DNA of 12,947 nucleotides from the NCBI GenBank assembly GCA_965662365.1, contig CBFIHR010000101.1, forward strand, positions 1 through 12,947. The letters run 5' to 3'. Source of the DNA: CAWVWD01 sp965662365. GTDB lineage: Bacteria; Bacteroidota; Bacteroidia; Chitinophagales; Saprospiraceae. Positions 5,969 to 12,947 of this stretch are shown here, piece after piece (positions within the stretch are counted from its first letter, which is position 1; every line of letters starts with the position of its first letter). The position numbers and the translations under genes were made by a program. A model generated the notes under the pieces. That model was not told where the DNA came from. It saw only the letters and a list, made by a program, of their open reading frames with translations, and did no database searches.

Positions 5969-7846
5969 ATGAACTACCTCACACTCGAAAATATATCAAA
6001 ATCTTACGGAGATAAGATTTTGTTTAAAAACCTTTCCCTTTCGGTTAATAAAGGTCAGAAAATAGCTTTTGTCGCTCGAAATGGTTCTGGAAAATCTACT
6101 TTACTTCGTGTAATCGCAGGCCTTGAAGGTGCAGAAGGCGAACAAGCCAAAGTTTTGATGGCTAAAGATGTTCGAGTTCGCTTTCTTAATCAAGATCCTC
6201 ATTTTGATGATAAGACAACCGTCCTTGAAGCAATTTTGGATAATGACGAAAATCCACGAGTTCAAGCCGTTCGGAATTATGAAGAAGCCTTGTTAGAACC
6301 CGAAAATGAAACGAAAATGAAATTGGCGGTCAGCCAGATGGAGAAATATCAGGCTTGGGATTTTGAATCAACCATAAAAGAAGTTTTATTCAAACTCAAA
6401 GTCGATGATCTTTATCAAGAACTCGGCACAATGTCAGGCGGACAACAAAAACGGGTCGCTTTAGCCAAATTAATCATCGACGAACCTGCCTTTATTATCC
6501 TCGATGAACCTACGAATCATTTGGATTTAGAAATGGTCGAATGGCTCGAAAATTATCTATCTTCTAATAACTTGACCATTTTTATGGTGACGCACGATAG
6601 GTATTTTTTGGATAGAGTTTGTAACACAATTTTAGAACTGGATAAAGGCGAGATTTATAAATATAAAGGAAATTACACTGATTATCTGGAACAAAAAGCA
6701 ATTCGCAAAGATATTGAAGTTCGTAGCGTCGAAAAGGCAAAACGGATGATGACGGACGAACTCGAATGGGTCAGACGAATGCCGCAAGGTCGTGGAACAA
6801 AGGCCAAAGCTCGGTTAGACGCTTTTGACGAATTAAAGAAAAAAGCATCTAAAAATGTCAAAGAGGATTCTTTCGCTTTCAATATCAAACAGACTCGACT
6901 CGGTAAAACTATTATCGAATTATATAATGTGTGTAAGGGCTATGGTGAAAAAAACCTCATTGAAAATTTTAATTACAAATTTCAAAAAGGTGAACGAGTC
7001 GGCATCGTTGGCAATAATGGCTCAGGAAAATCGACGTTTTTACAATTAATTACTGATGAAATTCGACCGGATAGCGGCAAAATAAAACGAGGTATTACCG
7101 TTCAATTTGGCTATTACAAACAAGATGGCTTGCAGTTCAAAGAAAATCAACTGGTCATTGATGTGATTAATGAAATCGCTCCTTTTATTGAGTTAGGAAA
7201 CGGTACAAAAATGTATGCTGCCCAATTTTTGGAATTATTTCTTTTTCCGAAAAGTCAACACCGTATGCACGTCGAAAAACTCAGCGGTGGCGAACGTCGC
7301 CGTTTATATCTACTAACTGTTTTATTACAAAATCCTAATTTTCTAATTTTAGATGAGCCAACAAATGACTTAGACATCTTGACACTCAACGTTTTAGAGC
7401 AATTCTTAATCGAGTTCGAAGGGTGCTTGATTATCGTTTCGCACGATAGATATTTCTTGGATAAACTGGTCGATCACTTATTTATTTTTGAGGGCAATGG
7501 CGTGATTCGAGATTTTAATGGGACGTACTCTCGATACAGATTAGATAAAAAGGAGCGAGAACTGGAAGCTAAACGTATCGAAAAAGCGGCAAAAGAATCA
7601 ACTAAAGCACAACAAGAACGCACGAAAGAAAAACAGAAATTATCGTACAGCGAACAACAGGAATTTAAAAAATTAGAAAAAGATATTATAAAATTAGAAA
7701 CAAGAAAAGAGGAAATCACGGCAATGTTTAGTGATCCGTCACTTGATGGCGACAAAATCACCAAATTATCCAAAGAAATTCAACAAATCGAAAATGAGTT
7801 GGAAATGAAAGAGGAACGTTGGATGGAACTCGCTGAATGGGCATAA
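5969..7846 (+). CDS. uup: ABC-F family ATPase, Uup type
   Basis: This soluble 625-residue protein has two ABC ATPase domains and no membrane part, so it is not a transporter. ABC-F proteins act on ribosomes or, for Uup, in nucleic-acid transactions such as branched DNA handling and precise transposon excision. Domain 1 has Walker A ARNGSGKS (36-43), signature SGGQQ (156-160) and Walker B ILDEPTNHLD (177-186). A charged linker at about 235-300 follows. Domain 2 has Walker A GNNGSGKS (348-355), signature LSGGER (438-443) and Walker B LILDEPTNDLD (459-469). The C-terminal 100 residues form the Lys/Glu-rich coiled coil typical of Uup (KLSYSEQQEFKKLE onwards). That tail and NDLD in domain 2 favour Uup over EttA. 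The first Walker A begins with Ala in place of the usual Gly, which is allowed by the motif. tilS starts 40 bases downstream. Confidence 0.93.
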   Translation: MNYLTLENISKSYGDKILFKNLSLSVNKGQKIAFVARNGSGKSTLLRVIAGLEGAEGEQAKVLMAKDVRVRFLNQDPHFDDKTTVLEAILDNDENPRVQAVRNYEEALLEPENETKMKLAVSQMEKYQAWDFESTIKEVLFKLKVDDLYQELGTMSGGQQKRVALAKLIIDEPAFIILDEPTNHLDLEMVEWLENYLSSNNLTIFMVTHDRYFLDRVCNTILELDKGEIYKYKGNYTDYLEQKAIRKDIEVRSVEKAKRMMTDELEWVRRMPQGRGTKAKARLDAFDELKKKASKNVKEDSFAFNIKQTRLGKTIIELYNVCKGYGEKNLIENFNYKFQKGERVGIVGNNGSGKSTFLQLITDEIRPDSGKIKRGITVQFGYYKQDGLQFKENQLVIDVINEIAPFIELGNGTKMYAAQFLELFLFPKSQHRMHVEKLSGGERRRLYLLTVLLQNPNFLILDEPTNDLDILTLNVLEQFLIEFEGCLIIVSHDRYFLDKLVDHLFIFEGNGVIRDFNGTYSRYRLDKKERELEAKRIEKAAKESTKAQQERTKEKQKLSYSEQQEFKKLEKDIIKLETRKEEITAMFSDPSLDGDKITKLSKEIQQIENELEMKEERWMELAEWA

Positions 7847-7886
7847 GTCAGTTCGCAACTTTCAATAGATTGTTAGCAATTTGTCA

Positions 7887-9209
7887 ATGGAAAAATTTAA
7901 ACAATATCTTCGAGAACAATGTCAAGTTCAGCCCTCAGAACGGATTTTAGTCGCTGTTTCTGGTGGAATGGACTCGGTATTGTTGTGTCATCTATTGAAA
8001 GAAATAGGGCAGCCCTTTGGCATGGCTCATTGTAACTTCAAATTACGTGGGAAAAACTCAGACGGTGATGAAGTTTTTGTTCAAAATTTAGCATCTGCTT
8101 TGAATGTGCCGTTTTTTGTAAAACAATTCGAGACGTATAAAATCGCTATTAAGCGAAAAATTTCGATTCAGGTCGCTGCCCGAGATTTGCGTTATGAATG
8201 GTTAGAAAATATCAGAAAAAATAATGATTTTCATTATTTAGCGACAGCTCATCATTTGAATGATTCTATGGAAACAGTTTTGTTTAACTTGACCAAAGGC
8301 TGCGGTATTCGAGGATTACACGGGATTTTGCCTCGCAACCAGCAACTCATTCGACCACTATTATTTTTAACAAAAACCGCTATTAAAAATAAAATCGATC
8401 AACTACAAATCGATTTTCGAGTCGATGACTCTAATGAATCTGATAAATACACTCGAAATTATATTCGGCATCAAGTCGTCCCAAATCTTCAGTCGATTAA
8501 TCCTAATTTAGAACAAACTTTTGCGGAAAATATCAACCGTTTTCGAGAAGTAGAAAGTCTATATTTCCAAGCAATTGAAGCGATTAAAAAAGAAAATTGT
8601 AAAGCTATTAATAACGAATTATATATTGATATTCAAGCAATTAGTAAAAATAATGCTGCAAAAAGTATTTTATTTGAAATACTAAAACCATATCATTTTA
8701 CCAGTGCGGTGACAACTCAAATTTTGCAATCAAAAGATAGTTTTGCAGGAAAACTATTTTACTCCAAAACGCATTTAGCAGTTTTGGATAGAACGCATTT
8801 GATTGTTGGAAAAATACCAAATAAAACCAATTCAACTTTCGAAATTTCCAAAAATGATTCGATTGTTCAAATCAACAATAATCAATTAATAGTCAGCTAC
8901 TTAAATCAATTTCCAAGTACATTTTCAAAAGCAAATAACATTGCTTATTTTGATGTGGATACGTTACAATTTCCATTAAAAATAAGAAAATGGCGTGAAG
9001 GTGATATTTTTCAACCGTTTGGAATGAACGGCAAACACAAAAAAGTCAGTGAATTTTTTCGTCAACAAAAACTATCCAAACACAGTAAAGATAAAGTTTG
9101 GATTTTAGAATCTGCCGATAAGATTGTTTGGGTTGTCGGTTATCGAAGTGACGAACGATTCAAAGTAACGACAGCAACCCAAAATATTGTTGTTTTGAGT
9201 TGGGAATAA
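7887..9209 (+). CDS. tilS: tRNA(Ile)-lysidine synthetase
   Basis: TilS converts C34 of tRNA-Ile(CAU) to lysidine using lysine and ATP, changing its reading from AUG to AUA. It is essential in nearly all bacteria. I chose ATG 7887, giving 440 residues; a TTG six bases earlier is in frame but less likely. The PP-loop SGGMDS is at residues 25-30 (AVSGGMDSVLL). Next come AHCNFKLRG and the family block ATAHHLNDSMETVLFNLTKG with CGIRGLHGI, where Asn replaces the more common Asp after HHxx. The C-terminal TilS domain ends with FQPFGMNGKHKKVSEFF, a family hallmark. It lies 40 bases after uup without an intervening hairpin, so co-transcription is likely. A 13-bp terminator follows. Confidence 0.96.
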   Translation: MEKFKQYLREQCQVQPSERILVAVSGGMDSVLLCHLLKEIGQPFGMAHCNFKLRGKNSDGDEVFVQNLASALNVPFFVKQFETYKIAIKRKISIQVAARDLRYEWLENIRKNNDFHYLATAHHLNDSMETVLFNLTKGCGIRGLHGILPRNQQLIRPLLFLTKTAIKNKIDQLQIDFRVDDSNESDKYTRNYIRHQVVPNLQSINPNLEQTFAENINRFREVESLYFQAIEAIKKENCKAINNELYIDIQAISKNNAAKSILFEILKPYHFTSAVTTQILQSKDSFAGKLFYSKTHLAVLDRTHLIVGKIPNKTNSTFEISKNDSIVQINNNQLIVSYLNQFPSTFSKANNIAYFDVDTLQFPLKIRKWREGDIFQPFGMNGKHKKVSEFFRQQKLSKHSKDKVWILESADKIVWVVGYRSDERFKVTTATQNIVVLSWE

Positions 9210-9236
9210 ACACGGCACTCGCCTTAGCTAACACAA

Positions 9237-9269
9237 AAAGGTCGAATGCTTCAGTGGCATTCGACCTTT
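9237..9269. terminator. Bidirectional terminator between tilS and lrp-type gene
   Basis: AAAGGTCGAATGC (9237-9249) pairs perfectly with GCATTCGACCTTT (9257-9269) around a 7-base loop. Runs of A on the left and T on the right let it work both ways. It sits between the convergent ends of tilS (stop at 9209) and the regulator (stop at 9324). Confidence 0.9.
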
Positions 9270-9323
9270 ACTAATTTATATAAAATTTGGTGAGCGACTT
9301 TGTGTCACCTACCGAACAATTAT

Positions 9324-9812
9324 CTAACGCTCGTAACGGTACGGCAAGATTTTAGAATCTTTTACCGTTGACAACGTCATCAATGTTTTTAATCTTTCAA
9401 TTTCTTCGATTTGAGATAATGTTTTGAATAACAATTTCTCATAAGTCGGAATATCTTTACAAACGATTTTCATCAAAAAGTCTGCTTCACCCGTGATAAT
9501 ATAACATTCTACAATCTCGTCGATACTTTTTACTTTATCCAAAAAGTTATTCAACGCATTTTCTTTCTGCCAAGCCAAAGACACTAAGACAAAAGTTTTT
9601 ACACTTAAACCAATTGAATTTGGATTCACTTGTGCGTGATAAGATTGAATGATACCAGATTGTTCTAATTTTTTTACACGTTCTAAAGTTGGTGCTGGTG
9701 ACAAGCCAATTTTTTTAGAAAGGTCAAGATTTGTGATTTTACTGTTCCCTTGTAGTATTTTTAAGATTCGTAAATCGGTTCTATCAAGTCGTGTTGTATT
9801 TCCTCCGTTCAT
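9324..9812 (-). CDS. Lrp/AsnC family transcriptional regulator
   Basis: This 162-residue DNA-binding protein is of the feast/famine class. The N-terminal winged helix-turn-helix is at residues 10-60 (LDRTDLRILKILQGN, then NLDLSKKIGLSPAPTLERVKKLEQSGII). The C-terminal RAM/AsnC effector domain spans about 70-150 and includes the ligand-loop motif GEADFLMKI (108-116). Members form dimers and octamers and respond to amino acids. It lies downstream of the glutamate dehydrogenase gene on the same strand but behind a terminator, with its own perfect promoter (10124-10153) and a leader of about 300 bases. TTTACANTA motifs in that leader may be binding sites for this protein (autoregulation), which is inference. 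Targets such as gdhA are plausible but not shown. Confidence 0.94.
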   Translation of the reverse strand: MNGGNTTRLDRTDLRILKILQGNSKITNLDLSKKIGLSPAPTLERVKKLEQSGIIQSYHAQVNPNSIGLSVKTFVLVSLAWQKENALNNFLDKVKSIDEIVECYIITGEADFLMKIVCKDIPTYEKLLFKTLSQIEEIERLKTLMTLSTVKDSKILPYRYER

Positions 9813-9858
9813 TTTGATTACGTTTATTTCCTTTAATTTTAATAATGTACTAATGATT

Positions 9859-9944
9859 TTTACACTAATTTTTGTAATAAAAAGTCATTTGTGAATGATG
9901 GTTAATTTGAAATAAAATAGTGTAAATTTCAATCTTTTACATTA
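9859..9944. promoter_or_regulatory. Candidate operator cluster, TTTACANTA motifs
   Basis: Three close copies of one 9-mer occur: TTTACACTA (9859-9867, plus), its exact inverse TAGTGTAAA (9918-9926) and TTTACATTA (9936-9944, plus). The last two form an inverted pair, TGTAAA-9 bases-TTTACA. A looser match, TTTGTAATA, is at 9870-9878. Several spaced sites in the leader just before an Lrp-type gene are what cooperative Lrp binding would look like. Confidence 0.45.
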
Positions 9945-10123
9945 CCTAATTACTAATAGTATAACATGAAACCGCAAATTTATTGAAAAAAAAATATTTA
10001 TCAAGTTAATTCTATGTAAACTTATTAAATATTTTAAAAAACAAGGAATTTACAAACAATATCATTACAAAATTTGCTAAAAACCTCCTTTTCCAATAGA
10101 TTAGACTATCTCCTAATTTGATG

Positions 10124-10153
10124 CAAAGGTAACCGAAAAAAACAAATTGACAA
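10124..10153 (-). promoter_or_regulatory. Promoter for the lrp-type gene
   Basis: On the minus strand TTG (10151-10153) and TACCTTTG (10124-10131) are separated by exactly 19 bases, a perfect Bacteroidota promoter. It begins 8 bases beyond the gdhA terminator stem. Transcription would start near 10117 and give a leader of about 305 bases before the regulator ATG. Confidence 0.75.
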
Positions 10154-10160
10154 ATAAAAT

Positions 10161-10187
10161 TTTGGGGAAGCCATTGACTTCCCCAAA
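10161..10187 (-). terminator. Terminator after gdhA
   Basis: TTTGGGGAAG (10161-10170) pairs with CTTCCCCAAA (10178-10187), with a 7-base loop. On the minus strand it is followed by ATTTTATTTG. It lies 34 bases after the gdhA stop and separates gdhA from the regulator gene. Confidence 0.88.
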
Positions 10188-10220
10188 TAATAAAATAAAA
10201 TTTTGTGTATCGTCTTCTCC

Positions 10221-11642
10221 CTAAGGAAAAATCCCTAAAGAAATATAATCACTTCCTATCTTTTGAATTGCATTTACAAAAGCAGCAGTACGTAAATCCT
10301 TGACATTTTTACGACGCTTCCAGATCGCATGAAACTGCTCATAAGCAGTAATCATTGTCTCTTCTAAACCCGAACGAACCAAATCAATCTCATCTGCTCC
10401 TTTCGTCAATAATGCCCGATCTCTTTTATTTACCTGCTTACCCGTCATCTGCTCAACCAAAGAGACCAACTGATTATAAGAATTAGAGTCAAAGCGTTTT
10501 TCCATACGACCAAAACGCATGTGTGACAAGTTTTTCAACCACTCAAAATAGGAAACCGTTACACCACCAGCATTAATGTACATATCAGGAAGAATCATGA
10601 CACCTTTTTCTAACAAAATTTCCTCTCCTGCAGGTGTTACCGGGCCGTTTGCCGCTTCTGCAATGATTTTCGCTTTGATACGGGGTGCGTTCTCTGCCGT
10701 AATCTGACGTTCTAAAGCCGCAGGTACTAAAATATCACAATCCAACTCTAAGGCTGCTTCACGAGACTCCAAATTAGTTGCTCCCGGAAAATCCATGATA
10801 GACCCAGTTACTTTACGATGCTTCATTAAGGCGTCAATGTCGATTCCATCTGCTTTATAAATTCCACCTTCGTACTCCGACACACCGACTAACTTCACGC
10901 CACCTTCCTCGATTGAGATTTTTGAAGTGTGATAACCAACGTTTCCAAGCCCTTGAACTACCATTGTCTTACCTTCGATACCTTCGGTAAGTCCCAAGCT
11001 TTTCATATCATCTTTATACGAGCAAGCGATTCTTAAACCATAAAAAACACCTCGACCTGTTGCTTCTGTGCGGCCTTGAATACCATTCTGTGTGACCGGT
11101 TTTCCAGTTACACAAGCTGCTGCATCTAACTCGCCATGATTGAAAGTCGCATAAGTATCTGCAATCCAAGACATCTCACGAGAACCTGTTCCATAATCTG
11201 GTGCAGGTACATCAATACCCGGACCGATAAAGTTTTTACGAATCAACTCCGTTGCATAACGACGAGTGATTTTTTCTAAGGTACGAGGACTGTACGACTT
11301 AGGATTGATGCGTACACCACCTTTCGCTCCACCAAAAGGAACATCAACGATAGCACATTTGTACGTCATCAAGGCAGCTAAAGCCATGACTTCGTCTTGA
11401 TTCACCATCATATCATAACGAATACCTCCTTTTGTCGGTAGTCTGTGATGTGAATGTTGTACACGGTAAGCCTCAATTACCTGATATTCATTTCCAATCT
11501 TTACAGGAAAGTTCATTTGATAAATAGCATTACAGGCTTTAATCTGTTTTAATAAACCTTTCGGTAAATTAGTGTGCGGTGCTGCTTTATCAAAATAGCG
11601 TTCTACACTTTCGAAGAAGCTATAATCATTGTTGTGCGACAT
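10221..11642 (-). CDS. gdhA: Glutamate dehydrogenase
   Basis: This enzyme interconverts glutamate with 2-oxoglutarate and ammonium using NAD(P), in the cytosol. The 473 residues include KGGIRY (71-76), MTYKCA (Lys95) and VPFGGAKGG (101-109, catalytic Lys107). These three lysines keep the spacing of Lys89, Lys113 and Lys125 of the Clostridium symbiosum enzyme, and Ser364 in GGVTVSYFEW matches its substrate-binding serine. Together they favour glutamate over leucine or phenylalanine as substrate. Asp149 (DVPAPDYGTG) is the catalytic acid position. The Rossmann motif QGLGNVG is at 230-236, and Glu256 after the next strand hints at NAD, though cofactor choice is uncertain. It has its own terminator, and an Lrp-type regulator gene lies downstream. 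No consensus promoter was found in the AT-rich 110 bases upstream. Confidence 0.95.
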   Translation of the reverse strand: MSHNNDYSFFESVERYFDKAAPHTNLPKGLLKQIKACNAIYQMNFPVKIGNEYQVIEAYRVQHSHHRLPTKGGIRYDMMVNQDEVMALAALMTYKCAIVDVPFGGAKGGVRINPKSYSPRTLEKITRRYATELIRKNFIGPGIDVPAPDYGTGSREMSWIADTYATFNHGELDAAACVTGKPVTQNGIQGRTEATGRGVFYGLRIACSYKDDMKSLGLTEGIEGKTMVVQGLGNVGYHTSKISIEEGGVKLVGVSEYEGGIYKADGIDIDALMKHRKVTGSIMDFPGATNLESREAALELDCDILVPAALERQITAENAPRIKAKIIAEAANGPVTPAGEEILLEKGVMILPDMYINAGGVTVSYFEWLKNLSHMRFGRMEKRFDSNSYNQLVSLVEQMTGKQVNKRDRALLTKGADEIDLVRSGLEETMITAYEQFHAIWKRRKNVKDLRTAAFVNAIQKIGSDYISLGIFP

Positions 11643-11753
11643 AGCATTTTTTTGTCGTGAAAAGAAAATAGAATAAGTTTTAATGATTGATGATTAATTA
11701 ATTATTAATAACCTATTCCTATTCATTAATTTTGATTAGTATAAAATAAATTG

Positions 11754-11786
11754 AACTTTACGAGGGTTTCAAACCTTCGTAAAGTT
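11754..11786 (-). terminator. Terminator after the ccm genes
   Basis: A 15-bp stem (11754-11768 with 11772-11786, one G-U pair) has a 3-base loop. It lies 30 bases after the stop of the CcmD-like gene and is followed on the minus strand by AATTTATTTTA. It insulates the ccm operon from gdhA. Confidence 0.85.
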
Positions 11787-11815
11787 ATAGTGAACTCAAA
11801 AATCTTAGCATTGCA

Positions 11816-12052
11816 TTATTCAGTATCAACCTGCTTTTCTAATTTTGCCAATCGACGTTCCATGTAGATTAGAAAAAGAACAATGCCGATAAATACGGTA
11901 ACAATAACGGCAATAACTACATTCATTTTTCCCATACTTCGAGCAAAATCTGCTGTTGCTTGCCCAAATACATTAACACTTGTAAATATTGAGGCAAAGA
12001 TAAGAAAAACTACTTTTTTTAAAATATTATTCTTTAAATTCATTAAATTCAT
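11816..12052 (-). CDS. CcmD-like small membrane protein
   Basis: This short protein (78 residues from ATG 12052, 75 from ATG 12043) resembles the CcmD-family proteins of Bacteroidota, which help CcmABC release haem-loaded CcmE in the inner membrane. It has an N-terminal hydrophobic segment ending in SVNVFGQ, which looks like a signal peptide, then MGKMNVVIAVIVTVFIGIVLFL as the transmembrane helix. The charged tail YMERRLAKLEKQV follows. That helix-plus-charged-tail arrangement is the CcmD hallmark; the cleavable signal is unlike the short proteobacterial CcmD. A longer frame starting at TTG 12073 is unlikely. It lies 87 bases after ccmC and is the last gene before the terminator at 11754-11786. 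Assignment rests on context plus the tail pattern. Confidence 0.8.
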   Translation of the reverse strand: MNLMNLKNNILKKVVFLIFASIFTSVNVFGQATADFARSMGKMNVVIAVIVTVFIGIVLFLIYMERRLAKLEKQVDTE

Positions 12053-12139
12053 ATTAATTATTTTACAGAACAAATTAAAGGAATATTCAAACGATATAAA
12101 AGTTTCTACTTTAGAAATTAGACTGAAAAATGATAAAAA

Positions 12140-12947
12140 TCACATTCTATCAATTAATTGCTGTCTAACATTATTAATACGTGTCAAAATATTAGCGATC
12201 CAAAAACCTAACAATGTGAAACCAATAATCGCCGGATAAAATACCGTTCGCATCGTGTTGTCCAAATCCTCGCCACCGAAAGCTGGATTTCCGCCATTTC
12301 CCGGGTGCAAACTATCGTACATTCTCGGAATGATAAACAACAACGGAATAATCGAAGTGAAGGCGAAAATATTATAAATTGCGGCTAAGCGGGCTTTTTG
12401 TTGATCATCGTCAAACGAGCTTCTCAATACGAAATATGCTAAATAAATCAGCAAAGTAATTGCAGTCATATTTTGCTTAATATCAAAACTCCAAAACGCT
12501 CCCCAGGTAAATTGAGCCCAAATTCCGCCAGTGACCGTTCCTAAAATCCCGAATAACACGCCAATTTCGATCAATGCTTTCGATTTAATATCGTACTGAA
12601 CGTCAAAATCATTCCGAAGATATTTGATACTATTAATCATTGAAGCCAAAAAGATAAAAATCATCGAAAACCACAACGGAACATGAAAGTAAGTATTCCG
12701 AATTGTTTCCATCAAAATATTACGAAAAGGAAAATCAAACTCATCAACTTCCGTCAATTCAAAATCCGGTGAATTACTCCATTTTTCTGAATTTAGTTTA
12801 TTGACTTCTTTCGGAGTACGAATCTGAACAGCATCCGGATAAATTGCGTAACCTTTCAGTGTATTATTGACCACAAGCGTCGCTTCGCTAATTGATTCAT
12901 TGTACGGTAATTCATTCGGAATGATGAACGTAATTTTTAGATTTCTA
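12140..12947 (-). CDS. ccmC: Cytochrome c maturation protein CcmC, partial 5' end
   Basis: CcmC handles haem at the periplasmic face of the inner membrane and loads it on CcmE. The frame stays open to the window edge, so the start is missing; 268 residues are visible. Family marks are His88 in TYFHVPLWF and His214 in YDSLHPG (axial haem ligands) and, between them, the tryptophan-rich WGAFWSFD (148-155), a relaxed form of the usual WGTWWVWD. Five hydrophobic helices follow TYFHVP. Before it lie at least 80 polar residues (ITFIIPNELPYNES onwards), far longer than the short first loop of typical CcmC, so an extra periplasmic domain probably sits between helix 1 (outside the window) and helix 2. 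A GTG at 12874 is not the start, because coding continues upstream of it. Confidence 0.9.
   Translation of the reverse strand, partial: RNLKITFIIPNELPYNESISEATLVVNNTLKGYAIYPDAVQIRTPKEVNKLNSEKWSNSPDFELTEVDEFDFPFRNILMETIRNTYFHVPLWFSMIFIFLASMINSIKYLRNDFDVQYDIKSKALIEIGVLFGILGTVTGGIWAQFTWGAFWSFDIKQNMTAITLLIYLAYFVLRSSFDDDQQKARLAAIYNIFAFTSIIPLLFIIPRMYDSLHPGNGGNPAFGGEDLDNTMRTVFYPAIIGFTLLGFWIANILTRINNVRQQLIDRM

Larger units (their letters stand above)
9813..10220. other. Region between gdhA and lrp-type gene: long leader with motif cluster
   Basis: About 400 bases hold, from right to left, the gdhA terminator (10161-10187), the regulator promoter (10124-10153), about 300 bases of leader and a cluster of TTTACANTA motifs near the regulator start (9859-9944). 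A 17-codon frame (minus strand, 10012-10065) and a GGAGG (10084-10088) occur in the leader but do not make a convincing gene. Confidence 0.65.

Noticed and set aside
7881..7886. TTG start for tilS
   Set aside because: The ATG two codons later gives the usual short lead into the PP-loop domain.
10012..10088. 17-codon minus-strand ORF with an upstream GGAGG as a leader peptide
   Set aside because: Shine-Dalgarno sites are little used in Bacteroidota, the spacing is too long, and there is no run of regulatory codons.
12053..12073. TTG extension of the CcmD-like gene
   Set aside because: It would put seven extra residues before a good signal peptide; two ATG codons fit better.
12872..12874. GTG start for CcmC
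   Set aside because: The frame is open to the window edge and the upstream 24 codons read as normal protein, so this is an internal valine.
1..12947. CRISPR array, insertion sequence, integrase or attachment site
   Set aside because: No regularly spaced repeats of that kind, no transposase or integrase motif, and no duplicated tRNA 3' end marking an insertion were found.

Overview
The window is low-GC DNA from a member of the Bacteroidota, most likely a flavobacterium; a Weeksellaceae relative is my guess, not something the sequence proves. The evidence is the promoter type (TTG, 17-23 bases, TANNTTTG, seen twice with perfect 19-base spacing), A-rich translation starts without Shine-Dalgarno sequences, and the protein types: flavobacterial CcmC/CcmD-like proteins, a short Csp with an HVTGL motif, and a Uup-type ABC-F protein. 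Nearly everything is core metabolism or housekeeping, and I see no insertion sequence, integrase, CRISPR array or rRNA gene.

Layout: (1) 1-360, two tandem tRNA-Glu(UUC) genes on the minus strand (the first cut by the window edge), with their promoter at 331-360. (2) 577-2819, gapA and pgk on the plus strand, consecutive glycolytic enzymes separated by a strong hairpin and closed by a UUCG-loop terminator. (3) 3031-4515, a minus-strand pair: a signal-less peptidoglycan amidase with a peptidoglycan-binding domain, followed 12 bases later by a small two-helix membrane protein of unknown function. This is the least ordinary coding part of the window. (4) 4516-4939, a stretch with no gene I recognise. 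(5) 4998-5422, a cold-shock protein gene with a predicted leader of about 220 bases. (6) 5509-9209, plus strand: a four-helix-bundle protein, uup and tilS, probably co-transcribed, with a 49-base hairpin repeat just before uup. (7) 9324-11642, minus strand: a glutamate dehydrogenase gene and, downstream of its terminator, an Lrp/AsnC regulator with its own promoter, a leader of about 300 bases and a cluster of TTTACANTA motifs. (8) 11816-12947, minus strand: a CcmD-like small membrane protein and the 3' part of ccmC, the end of a cytochrome c maturation operon.

Functionally, gapA and pgk form the ATP-yielding step pair of lower glycolysis; gdhA and the adjacent Lrp-type gene suggest amino-acid-responsive nitrogen metabolism; ccmC/ccmD serve haem delivery for c-type cytochromes; uup, tilS and tRNA-Glu belong to translation or nucleic-acid upkeep. 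I found no clear new multi-gene system. The best candidates for something undescribed are the amidase/membrane-protein pair, the motif cluster and long leader before the Lrp gene, and the extended loop in CcmC.
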